Positions 55,086-64,000 of a stretch of 64,000 nucleotides of DNA are shown here, piece after piece; position 1 is the first letter of the stretch; each line of letters starts with the position of its first letter. The stretch comes from Eucommia ulmoides (lineage: Eukaryota; Streptophyta; Magnoliopsida; Garryales; Eucommiaceae): the NCBI GenBank assembly GCA_016647705.1, contig CM028330.1, positions 48,078,397-48,142,396 on the forward strand, written 5' to 3'. The notes under the pieces are model-generated. The model did not search any database. It was not told the DNA's origin and worked only from the letters and a program-made list of their open reading frames with translations. A program made the position numbers and the translations under genes.

Positions 55086-55090
55086 GAACA
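55086..55090. repeat. target-site duplication GAACA (right)
   Basis: Identical to 54050-54054. Confidence 0.85.
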
Positions 55091-58000
55091 ACTCTAACGG
55101 TAGTGTGCTTGGCAATTGGAGAGAATGTCTCAATATAATCAATTCCCAGTCGTTAGATAAATCCTTGAGTAACAAGACGTGCTTTATATTTGTTTAAGGA
55201 TCCATCCAAATTGAGCTTGACTCGAAAAATCTATTTGGAGCCAATTAATTTTTATTTCGCAGTAGAGGGAACGAGCTCTGTAAGGCTTGAATTTTATCAT
55301 TCATAGCTGCTTTCCAATTGGGATCACTGAGGCTTTTGACACAGATTTTGGCTCAGATTTGATGGCGGACAATGATATTGGCTTAGGCAATAGAGCACAG
55401 TGGGTAGTAGAGGTGTTTAGGCATAACTTTTGAACTAGTTCATGGATATTATTCTTCGCTCGAGTGATCATGGGATAAAAGTTTCTTCAAGATCTATGCC
55501 AAGTAAAGAAATGGTGGATAAATTTGGTGAGGAGCTCATACCTGAAGCAAATACTGATGAACTTGAGAGTTCGATAGAGGAAGAGTTATAGTCGGGGATA
55601 ACCACTAGAGAAGGTGTACCTGGGGAAGACAATCCATGAGTGACCAAATTGGAGCTAGAGATGATAGGTTGGCCGACAGTAGGGAAGGAACAGACTGGCA
55701 ATCTTGAAGTGGATGAAAATGGAACAATGAAATGAGGAGTCTACTTATCAATAATAGCATCCTGGACCCGAGTAGCATTAAGGTGTAAGGATTTAAATAG
55801 AAATTCATGTTCTACAAAATCCACATGTCTGGAGATAAAAATCTTCGAGATAATTGGATCATAGCATTTATACGCACTTTGATTTAGAGAATACCCAAGA
55901 AACACTTATGGAGCAGAACATAGTTCTAGTGTATGTTGTGCATATGATCGCAACCAGGGATAACACAAACAACCAAAAACCTGAAGCTTGTTAGTTTGGA
56001 AGAGATCCAAAAATTCGAAGATAGGGAAAACCATTATTCAATAAAGGGGTGGGCATTCTGCTTATCATATATGTGGCAGTTTGGAATGCATATGACCAAA
56101 ACAATAATGGAAGATTTGTAATATGAATAAGGGTGATACCTGTTTCAACAATGTGTCTTTGTCGTCTTTCAACTGTGTCATTGTGCTCAGGAGTGTGGAG
56201 AGGAGTAAAAAAATGTTAAAGGCAAAAACTTCTTTCAAGTGAATAAATTCACCACCATTGTCAGAATAGAAGGAAACAATGGTATGGTTAAATAATTTTT
56301 CCACAAAAGCCTTAAATTTTGGAAAGGTATGAGAAACCTTAGATTTTCATTTCATAGGATAAGACCAGACATATTTTGTATAGTGATCCACAAAAATGAG
56401 ATAATATTTAAATCCATCAACAAAATTGATAGGGGAAGGTCCCTACACATTGGAATAAATGAACTCTAGAGGTCGCGTTGATGTTATTGAAGAAACTTGA
56501 AAGGGAGTCTTGTGCATTTTATTGCACTTACAGTAATTTAAAAAAAAATGAAGTATTTGATGGAGTAGACATGCCAAGTAAATGTAAAGTGCGATGCAAA
56601 ATAGGAGAAGACAGGTAACCAAGATAATAATGTCATTGTGAAACAGTAGAGAGTTCGTTGGATTTGACAATTGTTGCAGAGGTAGTAGATGAGGTTTGCG
56701 GTAATGGCCACACATAAACATCGTCCTTAAATTTCCCTTTTACCACAGGCTCCCGTGCTGTAATCCTTCACAATAAAAGAAAAATACGAGAATTTAACAT
56801 TGACATTATTTGTAGAGCATAATTGATAAACAGAAATAAGGTTCTTTTGTATACGAGGGATGCAAAAAACATTGTTAAAATATAAAGGTCTAGAGTACAA
56901 AGGTAGAGAGGTAGAGCCAGAATGTGTTACTGCCAAATTTTTACATCACCCAGCATCACATCTTCACCACTATCATAGTCAAAATGAAGAGAAAGGTTTT
57001 GAAGATCTGCAGTCACATGATGAGACACACTCGAGTTAACCAACCAATTAGAATTATTATTAGTGGTGGTTTGAGCAAAATTGGCTCTCAATAGAACCCT
57101 TATGTTGGTCGCATGGGAGAAACCCAAACCACTCATGGATGGTGGCTTGGACCGGGAAAACAACTTCTATTACTGTTTACTGTATGTCCAGTTTTATCGC
57201 AATATTGGCAAACTACACTTGGGTCATCTTTATGATTATATGTCAGGTCAGAGTAAAGGTGACGTGGGTTTGAGAGAGCTTGACCTTGGGAGGCCGATGG
57301 ACGATGTGTGCGAGTGGTGCGATTGTGAGATCCACCATTACGAGAAGTGTGGTTTGTCGTTATTGGAATGGAAATGGAACAGATGTTCTGAGTGATACTA
57401 CTCTCATGATCACAAAGCTTTTCATGGAGTTCATCAAAAGAGAGAGAAGTTTCTCAAGTGCGTATCACAGCTGATATCTTCTTATATTCAGAGGGAAGAC
57501 CATTAAGAACATTATAGTAACATCATATATGGTAAGGTTTGCACCAGATGCATTCAGAGTGGTGACAAGCTTATTCACATGTTAAAGATAGGCAGTCATC
57601 AATTTAGTGCCTTTGTTAACTCATGCAAGAGATTCCTTGAGAGTAAGAAGTCGAGCTTGTGACGGGAGGACATAAAGATTGTGGAGGGTAGTCCACACGG
57701 AGTAGGAAGTTGCATTAGATAGCACATAGGATGCCACTTCTTCAGCAAGAGGGGCGACGAGGGCACTTCAAAGAAATTAATCTTATGGGACTCAACAGAA
57801 AGAGCTTAGTTGCAGTTTTGTAGGCAGGGCAATAACGTACGAAGTGAAGTTGTATCCAAACATGAGAGATCATCATTAAGAGTACCAAAGTTGGTAGTTG
57901 GAGGATGAGAGTTTTATTGGAACTTGAGCGTGGGTATTAATAGAAATAAGTTGTTGGTCATTTTCTGGTAGCATGGTATTTGTGTATAGCATGGATGGTA

Positions 58001-58481
58001 TAGCAATGGTGTGGGTATTTTCAATGGACGGAAGACATGGAAGGAGGGATGAGGAAGGGCGTGGCGGTAAGCTACGACAAAGGATTGTCGTCGGTGGATG
58101 GGTAACAAGGTTTTTTGTTGGTGCAGCTGCTGGGGGTAGGTAGATTCTTCATAGATGAGGATTGTTGATTGAAACTAAAATGGAAAAAGGTGGAGCATGG
58201 TCAATACTAGGAAAAACACAGGAAAGGTGCGTATAAAGCTTACGCCGAGATGAGGAAGAGCAACGCTGCAAGGGTGGGGGATAATCAAGGGTTGTGGATG
58301 TAGAAGTTTTTGTGGTTCTAGTCAGAACAAGGGCAAATAGCAGGTTAGTGGATCTCTCCTTATAGTAAAGTGGAGCAGCACAGAAGATCAACAGTTGCAA
58401 TGGTAAATTAGTTTCAGAATTAAGAGGTTATGGCCAACAAAAAAATGGTTGCGGCCGAAATTAGGGTTGTTGTGAAGCTTA

Positions 58482-58495
58482 GGCTCTAATTACCA
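58482..58495 (-). other. primer-binding site of the reverse copia element
   Basis: On the minus strand TGGTAATTAGAGCC closely matches TGGTATCAGAGCC, the complement of the initiator tRNA-Met 3' end used by copia elements. Confidence 0.6.
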
Positions 58496-58647
58496 TAAAG
58501 GAGAAGGTAATCCACACATTTTTTGATATCAGAAGTTTAATATATATACAAGATGTTTTAGAGAAAGACCTACGCTAGAATAAAGAAACTACCAAAAATA
58601 CATATAATCAAATCCTAATTAATTCCTAATCAAAGTAATTACAGACA
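58496..58647 (-). repeat. 5' LTR of the reverse copia element
   Basis: In minus orientation it starts TGTCTGTAATTACTTTG, contains a TATA-like TTGTATATATATTAA near 58540-58556, and ends next to the primer site. About 150 bp, a normal size for short-LTR plant copia elements. The LTR end bases (CTTTA) are mutated. Confidence 0.5.
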
Positions 58648-58679
58648 CTTTCCTTATAGTATTCAAGTGGTTTCTCTCT

Positions 58680-59868
58680 TTACATTTATATCACAAGCTC
58701 AAAAATTATAGATAATTAGACATATGTTAAATCACATAATTAAGCACACGAATAAATCTAGAATAATGGTTGAAACAAGCTCACTGAGAATCATTTAAAG
58801 ATGATTTGAATGCAAATAAAATACTTCTCTATTTTTTACTGGATGATCAACGTGTCTTCAACAAGATTTTCTTAGAGACGAAATTACCCTTTTTTGATCT
58901 AGACTATAAAAAAAAATTGCCTCAAAAATATTTTCTTTTTCTCTCAAAAAATTGATTTTCAAGATGATAGAACTCTAAAAAATGTAGGTAGTAAATAAAA
59001 AATATTAAAGATACACTCCAAAAGTTAGTTTTCAAAAAATTGCCTAAAATTTCTCCATTAAATTGCTAAGTTTTGACCTAGCCAATAATGGCTACTTTGA
59101 CCACGTATCTAGCCCATTTATAAATATTTAAACATAAACATCAAGGCAAAAATAGCACAAAACAACATTCAAAATGTTTACCAAATTTCAACTAATCAGT
59201 CAACTGGTTCCTTTTTCGGTCGACCGTTTTAAGCCAACGTTAAAAATTTCAAGAATTTCAAGATGTTTTGATTGATCAGATACCTATTTTAGTCGGTCGA
59301 TCCCAATATTCTGAGAACCTGTATCTTTCAGATGTCCCATCAGTTGACCATTTCCCATATTTTCTTAATATTTTGTAACCTGAAACTTTCAGTATACTGT
59401 TTAGTTGGTTAGTCGACCTTTTGAGCTATTTTCTACTTTTGACAAATTTTCAAAATTAAGTTACAATTAGTTGACCAAATTTTCTAATCAGTTGAGTGAT
59501 TCTAACTATCTTTTTCTCAAAAACTCTTTCAATCATAATTTAAACACCTCTAAACACATAATTAAACATGTGTGAGTATATAAGACCATTTTATATGTAG
59601 TGAGTGCTCATAGTCGGGTTATATCAATAGTTTATGTACATAGCGTTGTTTTACCTTAAAAAAAATCAATCTTCATCAATAATTCTTCATTATCTTCCAT
59701 TGATATCATCTTCGATCATTCTCATTGATTTTATATTTTTTTCGCATCAATGACTTAGACATCCGGACTAACTTTCTGTAATCACATCTTCAAGAAAAAA
59801 CTATTAGTTCAACAAAATATTCAAGTTAATTGAATTATCAAAACCATCAAATGGCTTTAGGGTTAACA
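58680..59868 (-). repeat. reverse-oriented LTR fragment related to family B, copy B5
   Basis: The right end GGCTTTAGGGTTAACA mirrors a TGTTAACCC LTR start, and the nearby ACTATTAGTTCAACAAAATATT matches the LTR start region of B1-B6. The palindrome array is at 59190-59510 (for example CGGTCGACCG, CATCAGTTGACCATT). The left boundary is approximate; the late part of the LTR is missing. Confidence 0.5.
59190..59510. promoter_or_regulatory. GGTTGACC palindrome array (B5, reverse)
   Basis: Eight or so variants such as AATCAGTCAACTGGTT (59195), CGGTCGACCG (59218), AGTCGGTCGATCC (59292), CAGTTGACCATT (59340) and TTAGTTGACCAAATT (59467). Confidence 0.5.
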
Positions 59869-60119
59869 ATAATAATTAATTATGTCTCTTCGATTAGGAT
59901 CAATGGCGATCCTCAATAGTTAGTTCACCTCTTCTGAAGATTTAATCTCGTGTAGGATCCTTAACATTGGCATTTTCAATCCCAATAGAGCAGGATCGGA
60001 GTCTCGAATCGAATGACCTTCAATATTTTTGGAGTTACTCTTAAAATAGTCATTGGCTTATGGCTTCAACTTCCTGGCTTCTTTTTCATTCTTGCAATGA
60101 TGTTATTTATTGGATGATC

Positions 60120-60355
60120 TATCTAGCCGATCTCACATCTTCTAGTTTCGCATGAGGTTTGGTGCACTCCATCAATTCAGTCATGTTCTGAGGCGTATGT
60201 TAGGTCAATGAATCTTGAAAGTGATCATGATTTAATCGAGAAGTAAAAAAATTTATGATGAAGTTTGAATCACATCATTTAATGCAGGTTAGCTCATTGA
60301 AATGCATGATGTAATGCCTCAAAACTTCCCCCCTGCCACTACGGAACGCTAAAAG
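60120..60355 (-). pseudogene. Ty3/gypsy gag fragment
   Basis: A single minus-strand frame with two stops reads LAFRSGRGEVLRHYIMHFNE, LTCIK, stop, CDSNFIINFFTSRL, then TPQNMTELMECTKPHAKLED. This matches the order of the retrotransposon-gag domain (a L-R-Y--RFNE block, then a -ELM--A-K block). It is a small isolated relic between family B LTRs. Confidence 0.5.
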
Positions 60356-60502
60356 ATAATTTGCTCATTTCTTCAACCATTGCACATAATGAAGTAGTTG
60401 ATAAACTACTTTCCAAGCTCTAAAAATGATGAGATAGAATGGGGCAGTAACCCGTGGAACTACTCCAAACCTGAGCCTTTCGGTGTTGTGGCAAAAGATA
60501 TA

Positions 60503-62800
60503 TGTTGATCCCGAGGTTTCGATGGACAATTAAGGGTTGATGTTTTTTATGAAACTAACGTGTTTATTGAGTGTTTCAGTTTAAGAGTTACATTTAAGAT
60601 CAAATCATGAATTAATTATGAAGAATGTAGAGACGGACATTAAAGAGATGGAAAGTATTGAAGATTCCGAAGTAATTAGGTGAAAATAGCTCAAATCTAT
60701 TTTACTCTTAATGTATCCCGATTAGGATCACACATGACAAAAATTAAATAATTTATATTTATGTGTGTTTAATTAGATGAGATTAAGGTCCTAATTAGTG
60801 TTCAATTATTTGCTCCAATGTGAAATTAAAAAATAAAAATTGACCTAAACAATATTAGTGTTTCAAATTGAATATAAGTGTTAATTGAGTTACCTAAGAA
60901 AATAAATCGGTTAAAGGGATTAAAACGTCGAAGTTTGGAGTTGGATTAATTTAAGAGTAGGGTGTTCTAGCATTGATGAGTCAACTGACTATCAAAGGAT
61001 TGGTCAACTGATGGGCATAGGCTGGAAAAAGGATGAGTCCCTAAATCGATCGATTAATTCACTAAGAGAGATCAGTCAACCAATGAATTGAAATAAAACT
61101 TTGTATCGATCGATCGACCGACCGTAGGTAATAGGTTAACCGACCAGGACCAAACTTTGGCCTAGAAAAGCATCATGAATCGATCAGTCAACCGACCATT
61201 AATTGATTAATGGAATGGGCTACAATCCGAATCGATCAGTCGATTGATAGCCTATGATTGGTTAACCGACTATATAGTTATAGGTTAGAGGATTTTCGGG
61301 ATTTGCTCAAAACTAGTCGTTTGTGGTATACCTGATTGAGATATTTTGGGATTTGGATATATTAAGATATAATACTCCTATTTAAATATCCCTATAGATA
61401 TGGTACACATAATTAAAGTGTTTATCAATTTGGTACATTTAATACTTCCTATCTATACGATTTGAGATTGAGAATTAATTTGGGGACTAAATTGAATATT
61501 TTAAAAGCGATATCTAAGTGAATTAAACCAAGAATGAATGGTAATGATATAGGGGGTTCATGAGCTTTCTAAGAGTTGTTATTCCGCGATATATTCTAGA
61601 GATTAATTGTTTGAGAAGTTCTTGAGTTAAAGTGCTAATTATTTTAGCGTCACCAATTTGAGTTGTCTAGCAATTCAATTTACAATCTTTCAGTGTTTTC
61701 CTAGTGAGATCTTTCCAAGCTATTAATCTTTATTGTGAATTTATATTTCTATATTTTCTTGGTTGATAAGAGATTAATAAAATCGTTTTTCAACTTTAAA
61801 GGGTATTAAAAATTCTTTTAAAATGATTTTTATGACTATCTGATCACATACTCAATTTTTGTGCTATCCATATCTTTTATAATAAGATATTGAATTCCTC
61901 ATGTAAATTCTATCACTAGTAATTATCGGGACATTAATTGAGTTTAATTCGTTTGAGGTGGTAAATGTTTCGAGTGGGAAGAAACTCATTATTTTTGTAA
62001 TTGGTGAGTTTTTGCGGATTAGATACTACTGGGAGTATCTAGTCTGGGTAACTTTGGGTTTCAATCTTTTTCGAAAAAAAGATTGAGGATTGATCTTTAC
62101 CTAGTGGATAAAAATGTTAGGTTATTTTTTTTTCTTGAAAATAATTAGGCTTGATTCTTCCAAATTAGAATTACTTGGAGTGAATTGTGAAGGTTCAATC
62201 CTTGCCTGTGAAAAAAATACTTGGAGAGTTTGTGAGGTTTGATCTTTAGCCTGTAAAAGGATTAGGTTTGATCCTTAACCTGTGAAAGAATTAGGTTGGT
62301 CTTGAGCCTGGTAAAAAGATAAAGTTTTTCCTACACTTGGTAAAAAGATTAGATGGTGATTCCTCTTGAATAAAATTAGGTTAATCTTTAGCTTGGTAAA
62401 AAGATAAGTTTCTTCCTTAACCCGGAAAAAGGATAATTGTAAAGATTAATTCTGAGCCTGGTAAAAGAATTGTTGTAAAGGTTTAGTTCCGACCTGGTAA
62501 AAGGATCAAGTGGTTTAATGGGTGCGAATCTCTGTGGAGCTCGGATGACTAGATTAGCAAAGTGTAATTTGGTGAATTAATATATATCCTTGTGTGCTGC
62601 ATTGTTTACTTCATTTACATTTTGTTGTTTGGGTGTGCACCTAGATTTGAACACTTATCCACTGCGTTATAAAGATAAATAATTGATTTAGGATAAATTG
62701 ATTATTTGATTTAATAAGTATTGAAAGATAAGATATTTGTTTAAATTTTTTTATATCTACCCAATTCAACCCCTCTCTTAGGTAGCTCATTGGGTCAACA
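60503..62800 (+). repeat. 5' LTR of copia family B, copy B6
   Basis: TGTTGATCCCGAGG...CATTGGGTCAACA, 2298 bp, with inverted TGTTGA/TCAACA ends, followed after two bases by the primer site. It carries the palindrome array (60900-61275) and AGCCTG array (62090-62510). It is the best-preserved LTR of the family. Confidence 0.85.
60900..61275. promoter_or_regulatory. array of GGTCAACCGA palindromes (B6)
   Basis: Variants include ATTGGTCAACTGAT (60999), ATCAGTCAACCAATG (61071), the run ATCGATCGATCGACCGACCG (61108), AGGTTAACCGACC (61132), ATCGATCAGTCAACCGACC (61180) and ATTGGTTAACCGACT (61258). Confidence 0.6.
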
Positions 62801-62802
62801 AT

Positions 62803-62814
62803 TGGTACCAAAGC
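62803..62814 (+). other. primer-binding site of copia copy B6
   Basis: TGGTACCAAAGC agrees at 10 of 12 positions with TGGTATCAGAGC, the initiator tRNA-Met complement used by plant copia elements. Confidence 0.7.
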
Positions 62815-62870
62815 TGGTTTTAGCTCGATAGGCTTGACATTCTAGCTAAACCGATCATGTGCACACATCA

Positions 62871-63720
62871 TGGATAATATTTTTTGTGTATCCTCTTTTG
62901 ATGGTGATAGATTCATATATGAAAATATTGTTTATGATTCTTGTTATATTAGTGGCAGTGATGGAGATGATGATAATAAAAATGTTCATATTGTATAGAA
63001 AAATTGATTCCTCTCACATTTCTTTTTGCAAAAGAAAACTTGATTTTAAAAAGAAAAATTGATTCTTTTGAAAATGAAAGAAATAGTGTTCGGAAATCTA
63101 AAGTGCATTTGGATGACTATTGTGGAACAAAAGAGTTTTTGAATGTCGGTTTTGAAATAAATAATTTGATTTCTAAAGTGGATTTTCTTGAAAATGAAAA
63201 TAGAGTTTTAAAAAATAATTTTGATGTGATTTCTAGGCAAAGGTCAGATCTTGAATTAAAAATCGATTTACTTAAGAAAATTTTTGAAAAATCAAAATCT
63301 GACCTCAAGCCTATTTCAAGAGCTTATGAAAATGTCTCTTCATCTTTTAAAATAATCTATGGAATTAGATATGTTTCATCGTCTCATTCTTCATCACAAG
63401 CCAATAATTGTAATGTTGCTATTGTCATAAATGATTCATGATTTACGTCTCGTGCTATCTATGGTAATCAATCAAAATTGAGATATTATTATTGCAATAG
63501 GGTTAGACATTTTAAAATATCTTGTCCATTCAGGAACCCTAAGCTCATGTCTAAAAAGAATGGATCCAAAATGAAATGGATACAAAAACGAGATATGCAA
63601 ATGTCCTGTGCAGAGTTATATAATGTCGAGAGTGGACCGAATGGAACAAACAAAGAGGTCATATCAAATCCAAGACAGGAAGTTACAAAGAAGCCAGAAG
63701 CCACATGTGCAAACTAAAAA
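62871..63720 (+). pseudogene. copia gag of copy B6, internally deleted and broken
   Basis: It begins MDNIFCVSSFDGDRFIYENI (62871) and is soon frameshifted. A second frame (63004-63441) is a lysine/glutamate-rich coiled coil (ENLILKRKIDSFENERNSVR; SKVDFLENENRVLKNNFDVI) and ends at TGA 63439-63441. The same frame continues to the zinc knuckle YYYCNRVRHFKISCPFR (63481-63531), in which the first cysteine of C-X2-C-X4-H-X4-C is tyrosine. Compared with usual plant copia gags, the main capsid domain between the first peptide and the coiled coil is absent. It would have packaged element RNA. Confidence 0.7.
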
Positions 63721-63850
63721 TATTTACTAAAGCCAAGACAGGAAGTTACAAAGAAGCCACAAGCGACACGTTCAAACCGAAAAGATTTACCAAAGCCAAA
63801 ATGAGATATCACTAGGAAGCCACAAGTGACACGTTCAAATAGAAGTATTC
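63670..63850 (+). repeat. 63-bp (21-codon) tandem repeat after the zinc knuckle
   Basis: Units start CCAAGACAGGAAGTTACAAA at 63670 and 63733, and a diverged third unit starts CCAAAATGAGATATC at about 63796. The step of 63 bp keeps the reading frame, giving PRQEVTKKPEATCAN-type repeats rich in lysine and proline. Confidence 0.85.
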
Positions 63851-64000
63851 GTGAGTCAAATGGCAATAATCAAAGGCTGAGAGGATACAAACAGGCCAAT
63901 AGAAATTGTGCATCCAAATAAATCGCTGGAGCAAATGAGGTGAAAAGTAAAGTCGTCTCCAAGGACATTAGAGGTACTTCTTACCCTCCGTATTTTAAAT
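63851..64000 (+). other. continuation of copia B6 interior to the window edge
   Basis: Lysine/asparagine-rich coding-like sequence without a recognisable domain. The protease and pol of this element, if present, lie beyond the window. Confidence 0.4.

Larger units (their letters stand above)
53880..58440 (-). pseudogene. Ty1/copia polyprotein (gag to reverse transcriptase), reverse orientation, broken
   Basis: Reading from right to left on the minus strand: a gag region with SLRTLLPCLQNCN and TKLMTAYL-HVNKLVTTLNA (57.5-57.9 kb), and a zinc-knuckle VCQYCDKTGHT (57181-57213) lacking the last cysteine spacing. Next come a protease region NWLVNSSVSHHVTADLQNLS (56.93-57.16 kb, with the catalytic DSG changed to NSS) and a GAG-pre-integrase block (56.44-56.94 kb). 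Then follow an integrase core with FYSDNGGEF (about 56.23-56.28 kb), a serine-rich linker (55.47-55.80 kb), and RT with SLSDPNWKAAMNDKIQAL (55.3 kb). RT continues after a solo LTR insertion as [20 protein letters not shown] and EEVYMV (53.9-54.05 kb). The catalytic half of RT and RNase H are missing. Numerous shifts and stops. Confidence 0.85.

Noticed and set aside
1-64000. tRNA or rRNA genes
   Set aside because: Matches to tRNA ends are only the short primer-binding sites of retrotransposons; no cloverleaf or rRNA core sequence was seen.

Overview
The window is nuclear DNA of a flowering plant, most likely a eudicot. This rests on plant-type LTR retrotransposons with tRNA-type primer sites, a CACTA transposon end, a Helitron-like unit, plant-style splice signals, and one intact plant-specific gene of the AP2/ERF class. 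I cannot name the species. Nearly everything else is transposable-element DNA in several layers, so almost all long open frames are fossils or chance.

Layout. Positions 1-21828 are a degraded Ty3/gypsy element of the Tat type (gag at 3.1-5.0 kb, 60-bp tandem repeats, 3' polypurine tract and LTR at 21.0-21.8 kb). It has been split by four copies of one Athila-like, apparently non-autonomous family, here called family A: a 3' part (1-3116), a full reverse copy with perfect 5-bp duplication (6255-12204), a solo LTR (13037-14766) and a full forward copy (15072-20403). Positions 22.9-37.3 kb are a Ty1/copia element (family B, LTR about 2.3 kb in the best copy). A CACTA-like transposon (about 25.2-32.6 kb) interrupts its RNase H region. 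That transposon carries another family B 3' end, which carries a family A solo LTR. This gives four nesting levels. A reverse-oriented family B LTR follows at 35.2-37.3 kb.

Positions 37.6-42.7 kb are the least repetitive part. They hold the only intact gene, a DREB-type ERF on the minus strand (39035-39568) with DRE and G-box motifs close upstream, flanked by two foldback/TIR elements. Positions 42738-46962 look like a minus-strand Helitron carrying exon-like fragments and a family A solo LTR. Positions 47446-51882 are a second Tat element that ends abruptly in reverse transcriptase. Positions 53.9-58.6 kb are a reverse copia polyprotein with a 1.03-kb solo LTR precisely inserted in it. From 60503 to the end is the 5' LTR, primer site and decayed gag of another family B copia element.

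Most notable pattern: both main families carry arrays of short palindromes inside the LTR. In family A they are GC-rich dyads of the form CACCGC-core-GCGGTG directly upstream of the LTR TATA box, and the core differs by subfamily. In family B they are variants of ATCGGTCAACCGAT, which contain the W-box core. These look like evolving promoter control arrays rather than coding or structural RNA sequence.
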